A stretch of DNA of 64,000 nt. It comes from Streptomyces alboflavus (GTDB lineage Bacteria > Actinomycetota > Actinomycetes > Streptomycetales > Streptomycetaceae). The stretch is from contig NZ_JNXT01000037.1 in assembly GCF_000716675.1 (NCBI RefSeq), positions 1 to 64,000 on the forward strand, in the 5' to 3' direction. Below are positions 1 through 10,531 of the stretch, in pieces. Every line of letters starts with the position of its first letter. Position 1 is the stretch's first letter. Under the pieces are notes generated by a model. The model searched no databases, was not told the DNA's origin, and was given only the letters and a program-made list of their open reading frames with translations. The position numbers were made by a program, and so were the translations under genes.

Positions 1-28
1 GGCGGGTGGGACGGTCCTCCGCCGGATC

Positions 29-68
29 GGCGCTTCGCGCCTCGTCCTCAAGCGCCGGACGGGCTGAA
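29..68 (+). repeat. Dispersed palindromic repeat (family A), copy 1
   Basis: A short element built of a variable hairpin (GGCGC-TTC-GCGCC), an invariant core TCGTCCTCAA and a tail GCGCCGGACGGGCT. At least eight copies occur in this window, in both orientations and always in gaps or at gene ends. Positions 1-312 contain no gene I can support: they hold two of these elements, each preceded by a GTGGGACGG motif, plus GC-rich filler up to the methyltransferase stop codon. Confidence 0.8.
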
Positions 69-113
69 CTCGGGCAGGCCGAAGGTGCCCGTGGGACGGG
101 CCGCCCTCGGATC

Positions 114-184
114 GGCGCTTCGCGCCTCGTCCTCAAGCTCCCCCGAGCTCTCAAGGAGCAGGGGGTACCCCCACGACGGGCTGA
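114..184 (+). repeat. Family A repeat, long variant with internal insert
   Basis: It has the same hairpin and core as copy 1, but the tail is interrupted: after TCGTCCTCAAG comes a segment of about 38 bp (CTCCCCC, GAGCTCTC, AAGGAGCAGGGGG, TACCCCCACG) before GACGGGCTGA resumes. The same insert, with two or three base differences, is found again in the copy at 40235-40306. The long form is therefore a recurrent variant and not a one-off insertion. Confidence 0.75.
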
Positions 185-312
185 GAGGTCTTCGCCGGGG
201 TGGGCTGGAAGGTGCCGGGGGCTGGGGAAGCGCCCCCGGGCCAAGCCCGGGGGCGGCTGGGTCAGGCCCGGGGCGACGGGGCCTTACCCGGGTCAGGCGA
301 CGACGCAGTGGG

Positions 313-1149
313 TCAGTGGCGCGTGACGGGCCTGCGGACGAGGGTCAGGTCTACTGCGTAGGCCTCTTCTATCTCGCCGTTGGGGAAGATCTTCGTCAGG
401 TGGGTCTGTTCGTCGGCGAGGACCGGGGCCGAGCGTTCCAGGCCCAGGTTTGCGAAGTAGGAGCGGCTGCTCAGGTGGGCCAGGTGCAGGGAGAGGGGGA
501 CCCGGCGAGTCCAGTGGAGGCGGCGGTGGGTCGGGGTCAGGCCCGGGGCCACCGACTCGATCACCGCGGGTGCGCCGCTGCTGATGCCGCTCGCGTGGTA
601 GCCCGGCAGCCGGGACTTCAGGCGGGCCTCCTGCTCGGCCGCCCAGGCGACGTCCGGGTCCGGCGTGTTCCACCACACCGCGAGCGCGCCGCCCGGGCGC
701 AGGACCCGCAGGGCCTCCGGCACCGAGCTCGCCGGGTCCGTCCAGTGGAAGGCCTGGGCGTACGTGACGAGGTCCGCCGACGCGTCCGCCAGGGGCAACG
801 CGTCCCCCACCGCACGCAGCAGCGGGACCTCCGGCAGCGACGCGCGCAGCTGTGCGCCCATCGCCGGACCCGGCTCCACCGCGATCACCTGCGCGCCGCG
901 GTCCCGCAGCAGGCGCGTGGCGATGCCCGTGCCGGCGCCCACGTCCACCACCGTGGCCCCTGCCAGGGGGCGTTTTGCCAGTTCCTCGATCGTGGCGAGG
1001 AGTTCGGGTGGGTAGCCGGGGCGGGCCGTCGCGTACTGGGTCGCCACCGTGTCGAAGGAGAGGGCGAGAGAAGAGAGGGAAGAGAGGGAAGAGGTGGACG
1101 GGTCGCTGTCGGTGCGGGGCGCGTTCAGGTGGTCGTCGTCGGTCGGCAT
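313..1149 (-). CDS. Class I SAM-dependent methyltransferase
   Basis: Predicted 278-residue cytosolic methyltransferase of the UbiE/Methyltransf_11 type. The SAM-binding motif I (VVDVGAGTG) is at about residues 67-75. The acidic end of strand beta-2 is IAVEPG, and the post-motif GDALPLADASAD and YAQAFHWTD segments are typical of the family. The first 30 residues are Asp/Ser-rich and probably disordered. The substrate cannot be told from sequence. The start is an ATG at 1147-1149. The gene stands alone, with family A repeats just beyond its stop codon, and 99 nt separate it from the membrane protein gene upstream on the same strand. Confidence in the fold is high; confidence in any specific reaction is low. 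Confidence 0.85.
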   Translation of the reverse strand: MPTDDDHLNAPRTDSDPSTSSLSSLSSLALSFDTVATQYATARPGYPPELLATIEELAKRPLAGATVVDVGAGTGIATRLLRDRGAQVIAVEPGPAMGAQLRASLPEVPLLRAVGDALPLADASADLVTYAQAFHWTDPASSVPEALRVLRPGGALAVWWNTPDPDVAWAAEQEARLKSRLPGYHASGISSGAPAVIESVAPGLTPTHRRLHWTRRVPLSLHLAHLSSRSYFANLGLERSAPVLADEQTHLTKIFPNGEIEEAYAVDLTLVRRPVTRH

Positions 1150-1248
1150 GGCGTCATCCTTGCCTCGCCGTCCGCCCTCTCGCCGGGGTTCGCGCGACTT
1201 CGGCCGCCTTTCGATCCTCTTCGAGCGTCCAGGCGGGCGCCCCTCCTG

Positions 1249-1767
1249 CTACTTCCCGCGCTTCCGCTTCGACGGGTTCTTCGTCCTGCGCGACGTCCGC
1301 TTCTCGTACTCCTGCCGCGCCGTCTCGTACTCCTCCCGGTGCAGCTTCTCGCCGGGGGCCTCCTTCAGGGCGCGGAAGAAGTACGCGAGGAGGGAGCCGA
1401 CGAAGCCGATCATCATCAGGCTGCGCATGGACGCCACCGACTGCGGGTCGTGGCGCTTGGCGAAGCCCTCCCACGTACGCCGGAACGCGATCGCGCTGCA
1501 GATCGCGAACATGATGACGACGAGGAGGTTCACGAACGCGCCCACGTCCGCGATCTCCAGGCCCTGGTACGCGAAGCGCAGCACGAGGCAGCCCGCGACG
1601 GCCGCGGCCAGCGCGCCGACAGCGACACCGGCGCGGCGCAGGCCGTAGCGGTCCGTGTGGTCGACCCAGCTCGTGCCGAAGAAGCGGATGGGCTCGGGCC
1701 GGGGCCCCGGCGCGGTGCCCCCGGACGAGGGCTCGGTACGGGGTTCGTCACGCGGTTGCTCACTCAC
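1249..1767 (-). CDS. Small three-helix membrane protein, unknown function
   Basis: I do not recognise the function. The 172-residue protein begins with a Pro/Glu/Arg-rich tail of about 27 residues. Three hydrophobic segments follow at roughly residues 47-65, 77-95 and 115-133. It ends in a charged, Lys/Arg-rich cytoplasmic tail (KRTSRRTKNPSKRKRGK). The pattern suggests an integral membrane protein with a basic C-terminus facing the cytosol. It lies on the same strand as the methyltransferase, 99 nt upstream of it. The next gene, a kinase, is divergent and starts 284 nt away, so the pair could share a control region containing the family A repeat at 1852. Confidence 0.7.
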   Translation of the reverse strand: MSEQPRDEPRTEPSSGGTAPGPRPEPIRFFGTSWVDHTDRYGLRRAGVAVGALAAAVAGCLVLRFAYQGLEIADVGAFVNLLVVIMFAICSAIAFRRTWEGFAKRHDPQSVASMRSLMMIGFVGSLLAYFFRALKEAPGEKLHREEYETARQEYEKRTSRRTKNPSKRKRGK

Positions 1768-1851
1768 GCGTCGATTATCGCCCCGACCAGGCGGGCAGCC
1801 CCCTCAGCCCCGCCCAACGGTTCGCCGGACGCGCACCGGAGCCCGCACAGC

Positions 1852-1885
1852 CTGTCCGGCGATTGAGGACGAGGCGCGAAGCGCC
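1852..1885 (-). repeat. Family A repeat, inverted copy
   Basis: Reverse-orientation copy (CTGTCCGGCGATTGAGGACGA, then GGCGC-GAA-GCGCC) in the divergent gap between the membrane protein and the kinase. It is followed at 1900-1915 by a small GGGGCGCAGCCCC palindrome of the kind that often accompanies these elements in this window. Confidence 0.75.
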
Positions 1886-2051
1886 AACAAGGGCGGGGGA
1901 ACGGGGCGCAGCCCCATGGTCACCCCCGGTCAGGGCCCAGGGGCCAGGCCACGCCGAAGACGTCCCCCGCCTTGCCCCGCCCGTCCCCCCGGCCGCTAGT
2001 TTGTGCGGACAGGCATGACGCACGGGGGACGACCGGAACGGAGGTCGAAAG

Positions 2052-4298
2052 GTGTCGCTCCGCTCAGGGGATCCCGAGGAGATCGGTGGCTACCCGCTCG
2101 AGGCCCGCCTCGGGTCGGGCGGCATGGGCACCGTGTTCCTCGGGCGTACGGCGTCGGGGCGGCCGGTCGCGATCAAGCTGATCCACCAGCAGTTCGCGGA
2201 CGACGACGAGTTCCGCATCCGGTTCCGGCAGGAGGTCGCCGCGGCGCGCCGGGTGAGCGGCGCGTTCACCGCCGCGGTCGTCGACGCGGACCCCGAGGGG
2301 CCGCACCCGTGGATGGCCACCTCCTACATAGAGGGCCCGACCCTCGCGCAGCGCATCGCTCGGCGCGGGCCGATCGGCGGCGCCGAGCTGCGCACGCTCG
2401 CCATCGGGCTCGCCGAGGCGCTGCGCGACATCCACCGCGCCGACGTCGTCCACCGCGATCTGAAGCCGTCCAACGTGGTCCTCTCGCCGGAGGGGCCGCG
2501 CGTCATCGACTTCGGCATCTCGCGCGCGGCCGACCAGCAGACGCTGACGATGACGGGGCGCGTGATCGGCACGCCGCCGTTCATGTCGCCGGAGCAGTTG
2601 CAGAACCCGCGCGGGGTCGGTCCTTCCTCGGACGTCTTCTCACTGGCCACGCTCCTTGTGTACGCGTCCACGGGGCAGGGGCCCTTCGACGCGGACTCCC
2701 CCTATATGACGGCCTACCAGGTCGTCCACGAGCCGCCCGCCCTCGGCGACGTACCGCACGCCCTGCGCGGCGCCGTCGAGCCGTGCCTCACCAAGGACGC
2801 GGCCGCCCGGCCCTCCGTCGACGAACTCCTCGTCCTGCTTCGCGACCTGCCCGCCGACCTGGAGGTCGCCGCGGGCGGCGGGCGCACCCGCGACACCCGG
2901 ACCCAGCACCATCTGTCCCGGGACACCGGCGGCGGGCGCGACACCGCCAGCGGCACGGGCACGGGAACGGAAGCTTCCCCCAGCCCCGCCTCGCCCTCCC
3001 CCGCCCGCCGCCCCGCTCGCCGCCGCCTGCGCCCCGTCCTCGCCGCCGTCGCCGCCATCGCCGTCCTCGGCGCGGGCCTCGCCTTCCTCTCCCGGTCCTC
3101 CGACGACGGCCCGGACGCCAAGCGGGACGACAAGGGGCGCAACGTCGCCGCGACAAGACCGGCTCTGCCCGACGGCTTCCGGCCGTGGCGGCAGGACGTA
3201 CCGGCGGGAACGGCGAAGGTCCCCGACGAGGTGCGCTGTCTGCCGCACGGCGACTCCGTGTACTGCGGGGGCGGCGGCTCCGTCGCCACCCGCGTCCGGG
3301 TCGCCGACGGCAAGCGGCTGTGGACCGTGCGCGGGCCGGGCGTACCGGTCCAGGACACCTCCCTCGCCGGGCTCGCTAACGGCGGCCGTACCGTCGTCGG
3401 CTACCGCTTCGCCGCCGAGGGGTCGGGCACCGACGAGGTGGTCGCCCTCGACGCCGCGCGCGGCAAGGAGCTGTGGTCCGCGCCGTTCGGCGCCCGGTCC
3501 TCGTCCGTCGTCGGTCCCGGCGCCGCGGACGCCGTGGTGGTCGGGGCGACCGTGCTCACGGCCGACGCGGACGGCAACCGGATCGAGGGCCGCGACGCCC
3601 GCTCCGGCAGGAGTCTGTGGACGGTCCCGGTCCCCGCGGGCAGCCAGTGCGCGCCCCTCGGCGCCGGCGGCCGCGCGTACGTGATGTGCGCGCCGAAGGC
3701 CGACCTCGCCGACGGCCCGGCGCGGCGGGCCACGATCCGCCCGGTCGACCCGGCCTCGGGCAGGCCCGGGCGTGCCGTCACCCTGGACGGTCCGGTCCAG
3801 CCGCTCGGCGCGCTGGACGGGCGGCTCGTCCTGGTGCGGCAGCGGGCGGGTGAGGAGATCGGCGTCGTCGCGTACGACGCGCTGCTCCGCCTGGACGCGG
3901 CGCGCGGCAAGGTCACGACGACCCGGCTCGCCAAGACGTACGGCGGCACGCCCGGGCTCGTCGGCGGCACGGTGTACTTCACGGAGCAGAGCGGCCGGGT
4001 CAGCGCGGTCGACGCCGGGTCCGGACGGCTCCGGTGGGCCCGGCACACGGGTGTGGAGGGCGCGGCGGGGCCGACGGCCGGACCGGGCGGCCTGTACTTC
4101 GGGTCGAGCGGCGGCCGGGTCGCCGCGCTCGCCCCGCGCGACGGCCGCCGCCTCTGGTCCACCGACCCGAAGATCAACGGCGACGGCGGCCTGCGCACGG
4201 GCCCCCGCGTGGCGCTCTCGGGGCGGGTGGCGGTGGTCTCGGGGTCGGACAACCTGCTGTACGCGTTCGACACGGCGAAGCCGCCGAAGTCGGATTGA
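2052..4298 (+). CDS. Membrane Ser/Thr protein kinase with PQQ-like beta-propeller
   Basis: 748-residue PASTA-less Hanks-type kinase. The N-terminal catalytic domain (about residues 14-265) has a glycine-rich loop GSGGMG at 21-26, the ATP-binding Lys in VAIK (residue 42), the catalytic loop HRDLKPSN (134-141) and DFG (153-155). The activation segment contains TLTMTG-type phospho-acceptor threonines. A Thr/Ser/Pro-rich linker leads to a single transmembrane helix at about 329-346. The outer part (390-748) has repeated LxxLDAARGKxLW-like blades typical of PQQ/YVTN propellers. The sensor domain is therefore outside and the kinase inside. The start is a GTG with GGAGG about 10 nt upstream. It is a single gene followed by a hairpin. 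The ligand is unknown. Confidence 0.93.
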   Translation: MSLRSGDPEEIGGYPLEARLGSGGMGTVFLGRTASGRPVAIKLIHQQFADDDEFRIRFRQEVAAARRVSGAFTAAVVDADPEGPHPWMATSYIEGPTLAQRIARRGPIGGAELRTLAIGLAEALRDIHRADVVHRDLKPSNVVLSPEGPRVIDFGISRAADQQTLTMTGRVIGTPPFMSPEQLQNPRGVGPSSDVFSLATLLVYASTGQGPFDADSPYMTAYQVVHEPPALGDVPHALRGAVEPCLTKDAAARPSVDELLVLLRDLPADLEVAAGGGRTRDTRTQHHLSRDTGGGRDTASGTGTGTEASPSPASPSPARRPARRRLRPVLAAVAAIAVLGAGLAFLSRSSDDGPDAKRDDKGRNVAATRPALPDGFRPWRQDVPAGTAKVPDEVRCLPHGDSVYCGGGGSVATRVRVADGKRLWTVRGPGVPVQDTSLAGLANGGRTVVGYRFAAEGSGTDEVVALDAARGKELWSAPFGARSSSVVGPGAADAVVVGATVLTADADGNRIEGRDARSGRSLWTVPVPAGSQCAPLGAGGRAYVMCAPKADLADGPARRATIRPVDPASGRPGRAVTLDGPVQPLGALDGRLVLVRQRAGEEIGVVAYDALLRLDAARGKVTTTRLAKTYGGTPGLVGGTVYFTEQSGRVSAVDAGSGRLRWARHTGVEGAAGPTAGPGGLYFGSSGGRVAALAPRDGRRLWSTDPKINGDGGLRTGPRVALSGRVAVVSGSDNLLYAFDTAKPPKSD

Positions 4299-4325
4299 CG
4301 GGTCTTAGTGGAGGGGTACACGGCA

Positions 4326-4364
4326 AAGCCGCCGGGGTCCGGATCCCCCGGGCCCCGGCGGCTT
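4326..4364. terminator. Bidirectional terminator-like hairpin
   Basis: Perfect 12-bp stem AAGCCGCCGGGG / CCCCGGCGGCTT around a 15-nt loop. It lies between the convergent kinase (+) and SH3-domain gene (-), so it can serve both. There is no long T-tract, as is usual in Streptomyces. Confidence 0.7.
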
Positions 4365-4386
4365 CGCGCCGTCGGCGGTCGCCGTC

Positions 4387-4746
4387 TCAGCAGCGCGGCG
4401 CCACGTACCCGTTGCTCCCCGTCCGCACATACGTGTCCGACACGTACCGGCCGCTGCCGATCTTGTCCCATATCTTCGACGTGCCGGTGGGGCCCGTGAC
4501 CGTCTCGCCGGGCCGCTGGCAGCTGATGGAGACGCGGGTGCCCGCCTGGACGCGGCCGACCTTGGCGTAGGACGTGCCGGGTCCCGAGCGGACGTTGACG
4601 TCCGCGACGACCGGATAGCTGCGGGCCGCCGCCGCCTCGACGTCCATCTCGGCGATGTCGGTCCCGCCCGCTTCCGCGATGTCGGTCCCGTCCGGCTCGG
4701 CAGCCCCTACTGCCCCAGCCGGCACCGTCAGTTCCTCACTGCTCAT
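4387..4746 (-). CDS. SH3b-domain protein, no visible signal peptide
   Basis: 119 residues. The C-terminal half (about 47-112) is a bacterial SH3 domain with the diagnostic NVRSGPGTSY motif, the QAGTRV turn, a W-D-K-I segment and a terminal VSDTYVRTG. SH3b domains usually bind peptidoglycan or other wall ligands and are normally exported. Here the N-terminal 45 residues are acidic and carry a duplicated GTDIAE motif, with no hydrophobic signal sequence. Either the protein is exported by another route, stays inside, or the true start differs. The next gene upstream on the same strand is ilvD, 134 nt away and probably independent. The fold is clear; the role is not. Confidence 0.75.
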   Translation of the reverse strand: MSSEELTVPAGAVGAAEPDGTDIAEAGGTDIAEMDVEAAAARSYPVVADVNVRSGPGTSYAKVGRVQAGTRVSISCQRPGETVTGPTGTSKIWDKIGSGRYVSDTYVRTGSNGYVAPRC

Positions 4747-4880
4747 CCTGCTACCCCATATCCCCCGTGAAACGGGCGGCGCGGGCCGCCCATGGCATGT
4801 ACCTCACACCATAGACGCGCCCGCGCATCACACCAGTTGCAGGACAAAGCAGGACAGTCTCGGCGACGGCCCCGCGGGGG

Positions 4881-6734
4881 TCAGCCCAGCTTCGACACGT
4901 CCCGCACGGCGCCCTTGTCGGCGCTGGTCGCCATCGCCGCGTACGCCCGCAGCGCCTGCGAGACCTTGCGCTCGCGGGACTTGGGGGCGTACACGCCGCC
5001 CAGGGCCTCGCGGCGGCGGTCCAGTTCGGCGTCGTCGACGAGGAGGTCGATCGAGCGGTTCGGGATGTCGATGCGGATGCGGTCGCCGTCCTCGACGAGG
5101 GCGATCGTGCCGCCGGAGGCCGCCTCCGGGGAGGCGTGGCCGATGGACAAGCCCGACGTGCCGCCGGAGAAGCGGCCGTCGGTGACGAGGGCGCAGGCCT
5201 TGCCGAGGCCGCGGCCCTTCAGGAAGGACGTGGGGTAGAGCATCTCCTGCATGCCGGGGCCGCCCTTGGGGCCCTCGTAGCGGATGACGACGACGTCGCC
5301 CTCGACGACCTTCTTGTTCAGGATCTTCTCGACGGCCTCCTCCTGCGACTCGCAGACGACGGCCGGGCCCTCGAAGGTCCAGATCGACTCGTCCACGCCC
5401 GCCGTCTTCACGACACAGCCGTCGACGGCCAGGTTCCCCTTGAGGACGCCGAGTCCGCCGTCCTTGGAGTAGGCGTGCGCGACGTCGCGGATGCAGCCGT
5501 TCGCGGCGTCCGTGTCGAGGGTGTCCCAGCGCTCGGACTGCGAGAAGGCCTCGGCGGAGCGCACACAGCCGGGGGCCGCGTGCCACAGCTCGACGGCCTC
5601 GGCACAGGCCGAGCCGCCGCGGATGTCCCAGGCGTCCAGCCACTCCTTGACGGAGGCGGAGTGGACCGTGTGCACGTCCTCGTTGAGCAGACCGCCGCGG
5701 TACAGCTCACCGAGGAGCGCGGGGATGCCGCCCGCGCGGTGCACGTCCTCCATGTAGTACGTCGTGGTCGGCGCGGCGTTGGGCGCGACCTTCGCCAGGC
5801 ACGGGACGCGGCGCGAGACGGCGTCGATGTCGGACAGGTCGTACCCGGCCTCGGCCTCCTGGGCGGCGGCGAGGAGGTGCAGGATCGTGTTCGTGGAGCC
5901 GCCCATGGCGATGTCGAGGGCCATGGCGTTCTCGAAGGCCGCGTGGGTGGCGATGTTGCGCGGCAGCACGGAGGCGTCGTCCCCGCCGTAGTACCGCTCG
6001 GTCAGCTCGACGACCGTGGCGCCCGCGCGCTCGTACAGCGCCTTGCGGGCGGTGTGCGTGGCGAGGACCGAGCCGTTGCCCGGCAGGGACAGGCCGATGG
6101 CCTCGGTCAGGCAGTTCATGGAGTTGGCGGTGAACATGCCGGAACAGGAGCCGCAGGTCGGGCAGGCGTTCTCCTCGATGCGCAGGACGTCCTCGTCCGA
6201 GACGTTCTCGTTCGAGGCGTCGACCATCGCGTCGATCAGGTCGAGCTTGCGGACCGTGCCGTTGACGAGGGTCGTCTTGCCGGCCTCCATGGGGCCGCCG
6301 GAGACGAAGACCGTCGGGATGTTCAGGCGCAGGGCCGCCATCAGCATGCCGGGGGTGATCTTGTCGCAGTTGGAGATGCAGATCAGCGCGTCCGCGCAGT
6401 GCGCCTCCACCATGTACTCGACGGAGTCCGCGATCAGGTCGCGGGACGGCAGCGAGTACAGCATGCCGCCGTGGCCCATCGCGATGCCGTCGTCCACGGC
6501 GATCGTGTTGAACTCGCGCGGGATGCCGCCCGCCTCCTGGATGGCCTCGCTCACGATCCGGCCGACGGGGGCCAGGTGCGTGTGACCGGGCACGAACTCG
6601 GTGAAGGAGTTGGCGACGGCGATGATCGGCTTCCGGCCGATGTCCGCGCCCGGTACCCCGGAGGCCCGCATAAGGGCGCGCGCGCCCGCCATGTTGCGGC
6701 CGTGGGTGACTGTGCGGGACCTCAGCTCGGGCAT
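4881..6734 (-). CDS. ilvD: Dihydroxy-acid dehydratase
   Basis: IlvD (617 residues) dehydrates 2,3-dihydroxy-isovalerate and -methylvalerate to the 2-keto acids, the penultimate step of valine, isoleucine and leucine synthesis. It is cytosolic and iron-sulphur dependent. Cluster ligands are visible in [11 protein letters not shown] (Cys about 123) and [11 protein letters not shown] (191-197). Other family blocks include the N-terminal [15 protein letters not shown] and [10 protein letters not shown] chose the ATG at 6732-6734, which has GAGGAG 9 nt upstream. An in-frame ATG 36 nt further out has no ribosome site. The gene is monocistronic here; the other ilv genes are not in the window. Confidence 0.97.
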   Translation of the reverse strand: MPELRSRTVTHGRNMAGARALMRASGVPGADIGRKPIIAVANSFTEFVPGHTHLAPVGRIVSEAIQEAGGIPREFNTIAVDDGIAMGHGGMLYSLPSRDLIADSVEYMVEAHCADALICISNCDKITPGMLMAALRLNIPTVFVSGGPMEAGKTTLVNGTVRKLDLIDAMVDASNENVSDEDVLRIEENACPTCGSCSGMFTANSMNCLTEAIGLSLPGNGSVLATHTARKALYERAGATVVELTERYYGGDDASVLPRNIATHAAFENAMALDIAMGGSTNTILHLLAAAQEAEAGYDLSDIDAVSRRVPCLAKVAPNAAPTTTYYMEDVHRAGGIPALLGELYRGGLLNEDVHTVHSASVKEWLDAWDIRGGSACAEAVELWHAAPGCVRSAEAFSQSERWDTLDTDAANGCIRDVAHAYSKDGGLGVLKGNLAVDGCVVKTAGVDESIWTFEGPAVVCESQEEAVEKILNKKVVEGDVVVIRYEGPKGGPGMQEMLYPTSFLKGRGLGKACALVTDGRFSGGTSGLSIGHASPEAASGGTIALVEDGDRIRIDIPNRSIDLLVDDAELDRRREALGGVYAPKSRERKVSQALRAYAAMATSADKGAVRDVSKLG

Positions 6735-6871
6735 CGTCGCTCGCTCCTCAAGAGTCATGCTTCGGGGCATGTGTGACTACGGCCGAGCGTACGCCGCTCA
6801 TCCAAGATCCGGACAGGGTGTCCGGATGGCGGGACGGCCGTCTCATGCGCGGTGGGCACCGCCGCGGCCGG

Positions 6872-7498
6872 TCACGGACCGGTGAGATGCCCCTGCACCA
6901 CCGGCGCCACCCGCGCCACGATCTGCTCCACGTCCGCCGAAGCCAGCGGCTCGACCTGGATGACGTACCGCAGCATCGCCGTCCCCACGAGCTGCGCCGC
7001 CGCCAGCTCCGCGCGCAGCTCGGCGTCGGGCAGGTCGAGGCGCTCGGCGATGCGGGCCAGGAGCTGGGTGGAGATCAGGCGGCGGAAGACCGTGGCGGCC
7101 GTTTCGTTGTTGACGGCGGAGCGGACGATGGCGAGGAGCGGCGTACGGGTCTTCGGGTTCTCCCAGACGCCGAGGATGAAGCGGGTCAGGCGCTCCCCGA
7201 CGTCGTCGAGCGAGCCCTCCGCCACGGCCGTCGGCGCTGCGAGCGCGGGTGCGAAGGCCACCTCGATGGCGGCGGCGAAGACCTGTTCCTTCGTGCCGAA
7301 GTAGTGGTGCACGAGCGCCGAGTCCACGCCCGCCGCCTTGGCGATGGAGCGCACGGACGCCTTCTCGTACCCGCGCTCGGAGAACTGCTCGCGGGCCGCG
7401 TCCAGGATCACCTCGCGCATGGCGGGGCCCTGCTCGGACTGGGTGCGGGAGGGGCGGCCCCGGCGCCGGGGCGCGGGGGCGGTGCTCTCGCCGGTCAT
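6872..7498 (-). CDS. TetR-family transcriptional regulator
   Basis: 208-residue TetR repressor type. The N-terminal HTH (about residues 26-72) reads [20 protein letters not shown], then [21 protein letters not shown], a textbook TetR recognition helix. The C-terminal helical ligand domain is compatible with the TetR_C_17-like group. Its ATG overlaps the stop codon of the upstream isomerase gene by 4 nt (ATGA), so the two are translationally coupled. That suggests it regulates the metabolic function of its partner or of a linked transport pathway. No operator palindrome is obvious in the adjacent 137-nt gap to ilvD. Confidence 0.88.
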   Translation of the reverse strand: MTGESTAPAPRRRGRPSRTQSEQGPAMREVILDAAREQFSERGYEKASVRSIAKAAGVDSALVHHYFGTKEQVFAAAIEVAFAPALAAPTAVAEGSLDDVGERLTRFILGVWENPKTRTPLLAIVRSAVNNETAATVFRRLISTQLLARIAERLDLPDAELRAELAAAQLVGTAMLRYVIQVEPLASADVEQIVARVAPVVQGHLTGP

Positions 7499-8316
7499 GA
7501 CCGCGGCACCTTCACGGCCGACGCCAGGTGCAGGCGCGTGAAGGCGAGCGCCTCGGCGAGGTCGGCCTCGCGCTCGGCGCTGGACATCGCCCGCCGGGTG
7601 TTGACCTCGATGACGACGTGGCCGTCGAAGCCGCTGGTCGCGAGGCGTTCGAGCAGTTCGGCGCAGGGCTGGGTGCCGCGCCCCGGCACCAGGTGCTCGT
7701 CCTTCGCGGAGCCCTTGCCGTCGGCGAGGTGGACGTGGCCGAGCCGGTCGCCCATGCGGTCGACCATCTTCAGGGCGTCGACGCGGGAGGTCGCGGTGTG
7801 CGACAGGTCGATCGTGAAGTGGCGGTAGTCGTCCTTGGTGACGTCCCAGTCGGGGGCGTACGCGAGCATCTCGCGGTCGCGGTACCGCCAGGGGTACATG
7901 TTCTCCACGGCGAACCGCACGTCCGTCTCGTCGGCCATCCGCCAGATGCCCTCGACGAACTCGCGGGCGTAGTTGCGCTGCCACCGGAACGGCGGGTGCA
8001 CGACGACCGTCGACGCGTCCAGCTTCTCGGCGGCGGCGCGGGCGCGCTGGAGCTTCACCCAGGGGTCGGTGGACCAGACGCGCTGGGTGATCAGCAGGCA
8101 CGGGGCGTGCACGGCGAGCACCGGGATCCGGTGGTAGTCGCTGAGGCGGCGCAGGGCCTCGATGTCCTGGCTGACGGGGTCCGTCCACACCATGACCTCG
8201 ACGCCGTCGTACCCGAGGCGCGCCGCCATCTCGAAGGCCGTCGCCGTCGACTCCGGGTACACGGAGGCCGTCGACAGGGCGACCTTCGCGTCCGGGATGC
8301 GGATTGGTTCCACCAC
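7495..8316 (-). CDS. Sugar-phosphate isomerase/epimerase-like TIM-barrel enzyme
   Basis: 273-residue AP-endonuclease-2/xylose-isomerase-like barrel. The characteristic pattern is present: [11 protein letters not shown] on strand 1, AVHAPC, VVHPPF, the metal-binding Glu in [24 protein letters not shown] with a metal His, and VIEVNT near the C-terminus. In this family a divalent metal held by Glu/Asp/His supports sugar isomerisation or epimerisation. The substrate cannot be assigned. The gene is the promoter-proximal member of a two-gene unit with the TetR regulator, overlapping it by 4 nt. A hairpin and a family A repeat separate it from the Ppx gene upstream. Confidence 0.85.
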   Translation of the reverse strand: MVEPIRIPDAKVALSTASVYPESTATAFEMAARLGYDGVEVMVWTDPVSQDIEALRRLSDYHRIPVLAVHAPCLLITQRVWSTDPWVKLQRARAAAEKLDASTVVVHPPFRWQRNYAREFVEGIWRMADETDVRFAVENMYPWRYRDREMLAYAPDWDVTKDDYRHFTIDLSHTATSRVDALKMVDRMGDRLGHVHLADGKGSAKDEHLVPGRGTQPCAELLERLATSGFDGHVVIEVNTRRAMSSAEREADLAEALAFTRLHLASAVKVPRS

Positions 8317-8349
8317 GGGGACAGCGTACGGGGCCCGCTGGGTGCACCC

Positions 8350-8370
8350 CCAGGGGGCTCCGCCCCCTGG
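8350..8370. terminator. Hairpin downstream of the Ppx-type gene
   Basis: CCAGGGGGC-TCC-GCCCCCTGG, a 9-bp perfect stem with a 3-nt loop, 30 nt beyond the Ppx stop on that gene's strand. It is the likely end of its transcript and also lies in the leader of the isomerase gene. Confidence 0.6.
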
Positions 8371-8400
8371 ACCCCCGTATCGGCGCTCCGCGCCTCGTCC

Positions 8401-10424
<2,024 letters not shown>

Positions 10425-10466
10425 TCGCCGTTGAGGGATTCGCCGTGGGCGGGTGCGGGATTGTTT

Positions 10467-10496
10467 GTGGCTGAGCGCGCAGTTCCCCGCGCCCCT
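10467..10496 (-). repeat. Dispersed repeat family B copy
   Basis: GTGGCTGAGCGCGCAGTT followed by CCCCGCGCCCCT. The same sequence recurs in the 130-bp palindrome at 19541-19670 and, inverted, at 24632-24669. It sits between two convergent genes, so it may act as a transcript end. Confidence 0.7.
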
Positions 10497-10531
10497 CTGC
10501 TGCCGCCGCCCACCTCAGACCTGGCCCAGGC

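Noticed and set aside
5136..6776. Very long open frames on the strand opposite ilvD, and similarly opposite the kinase (2640-4046), the NACHT gene (29174-31246) and ClpC (33210-36272)
   Set aside because: Typical antisense shadows in GC-rich DNA: no domain, unusual composition, and a well-supported gene on the other strand.
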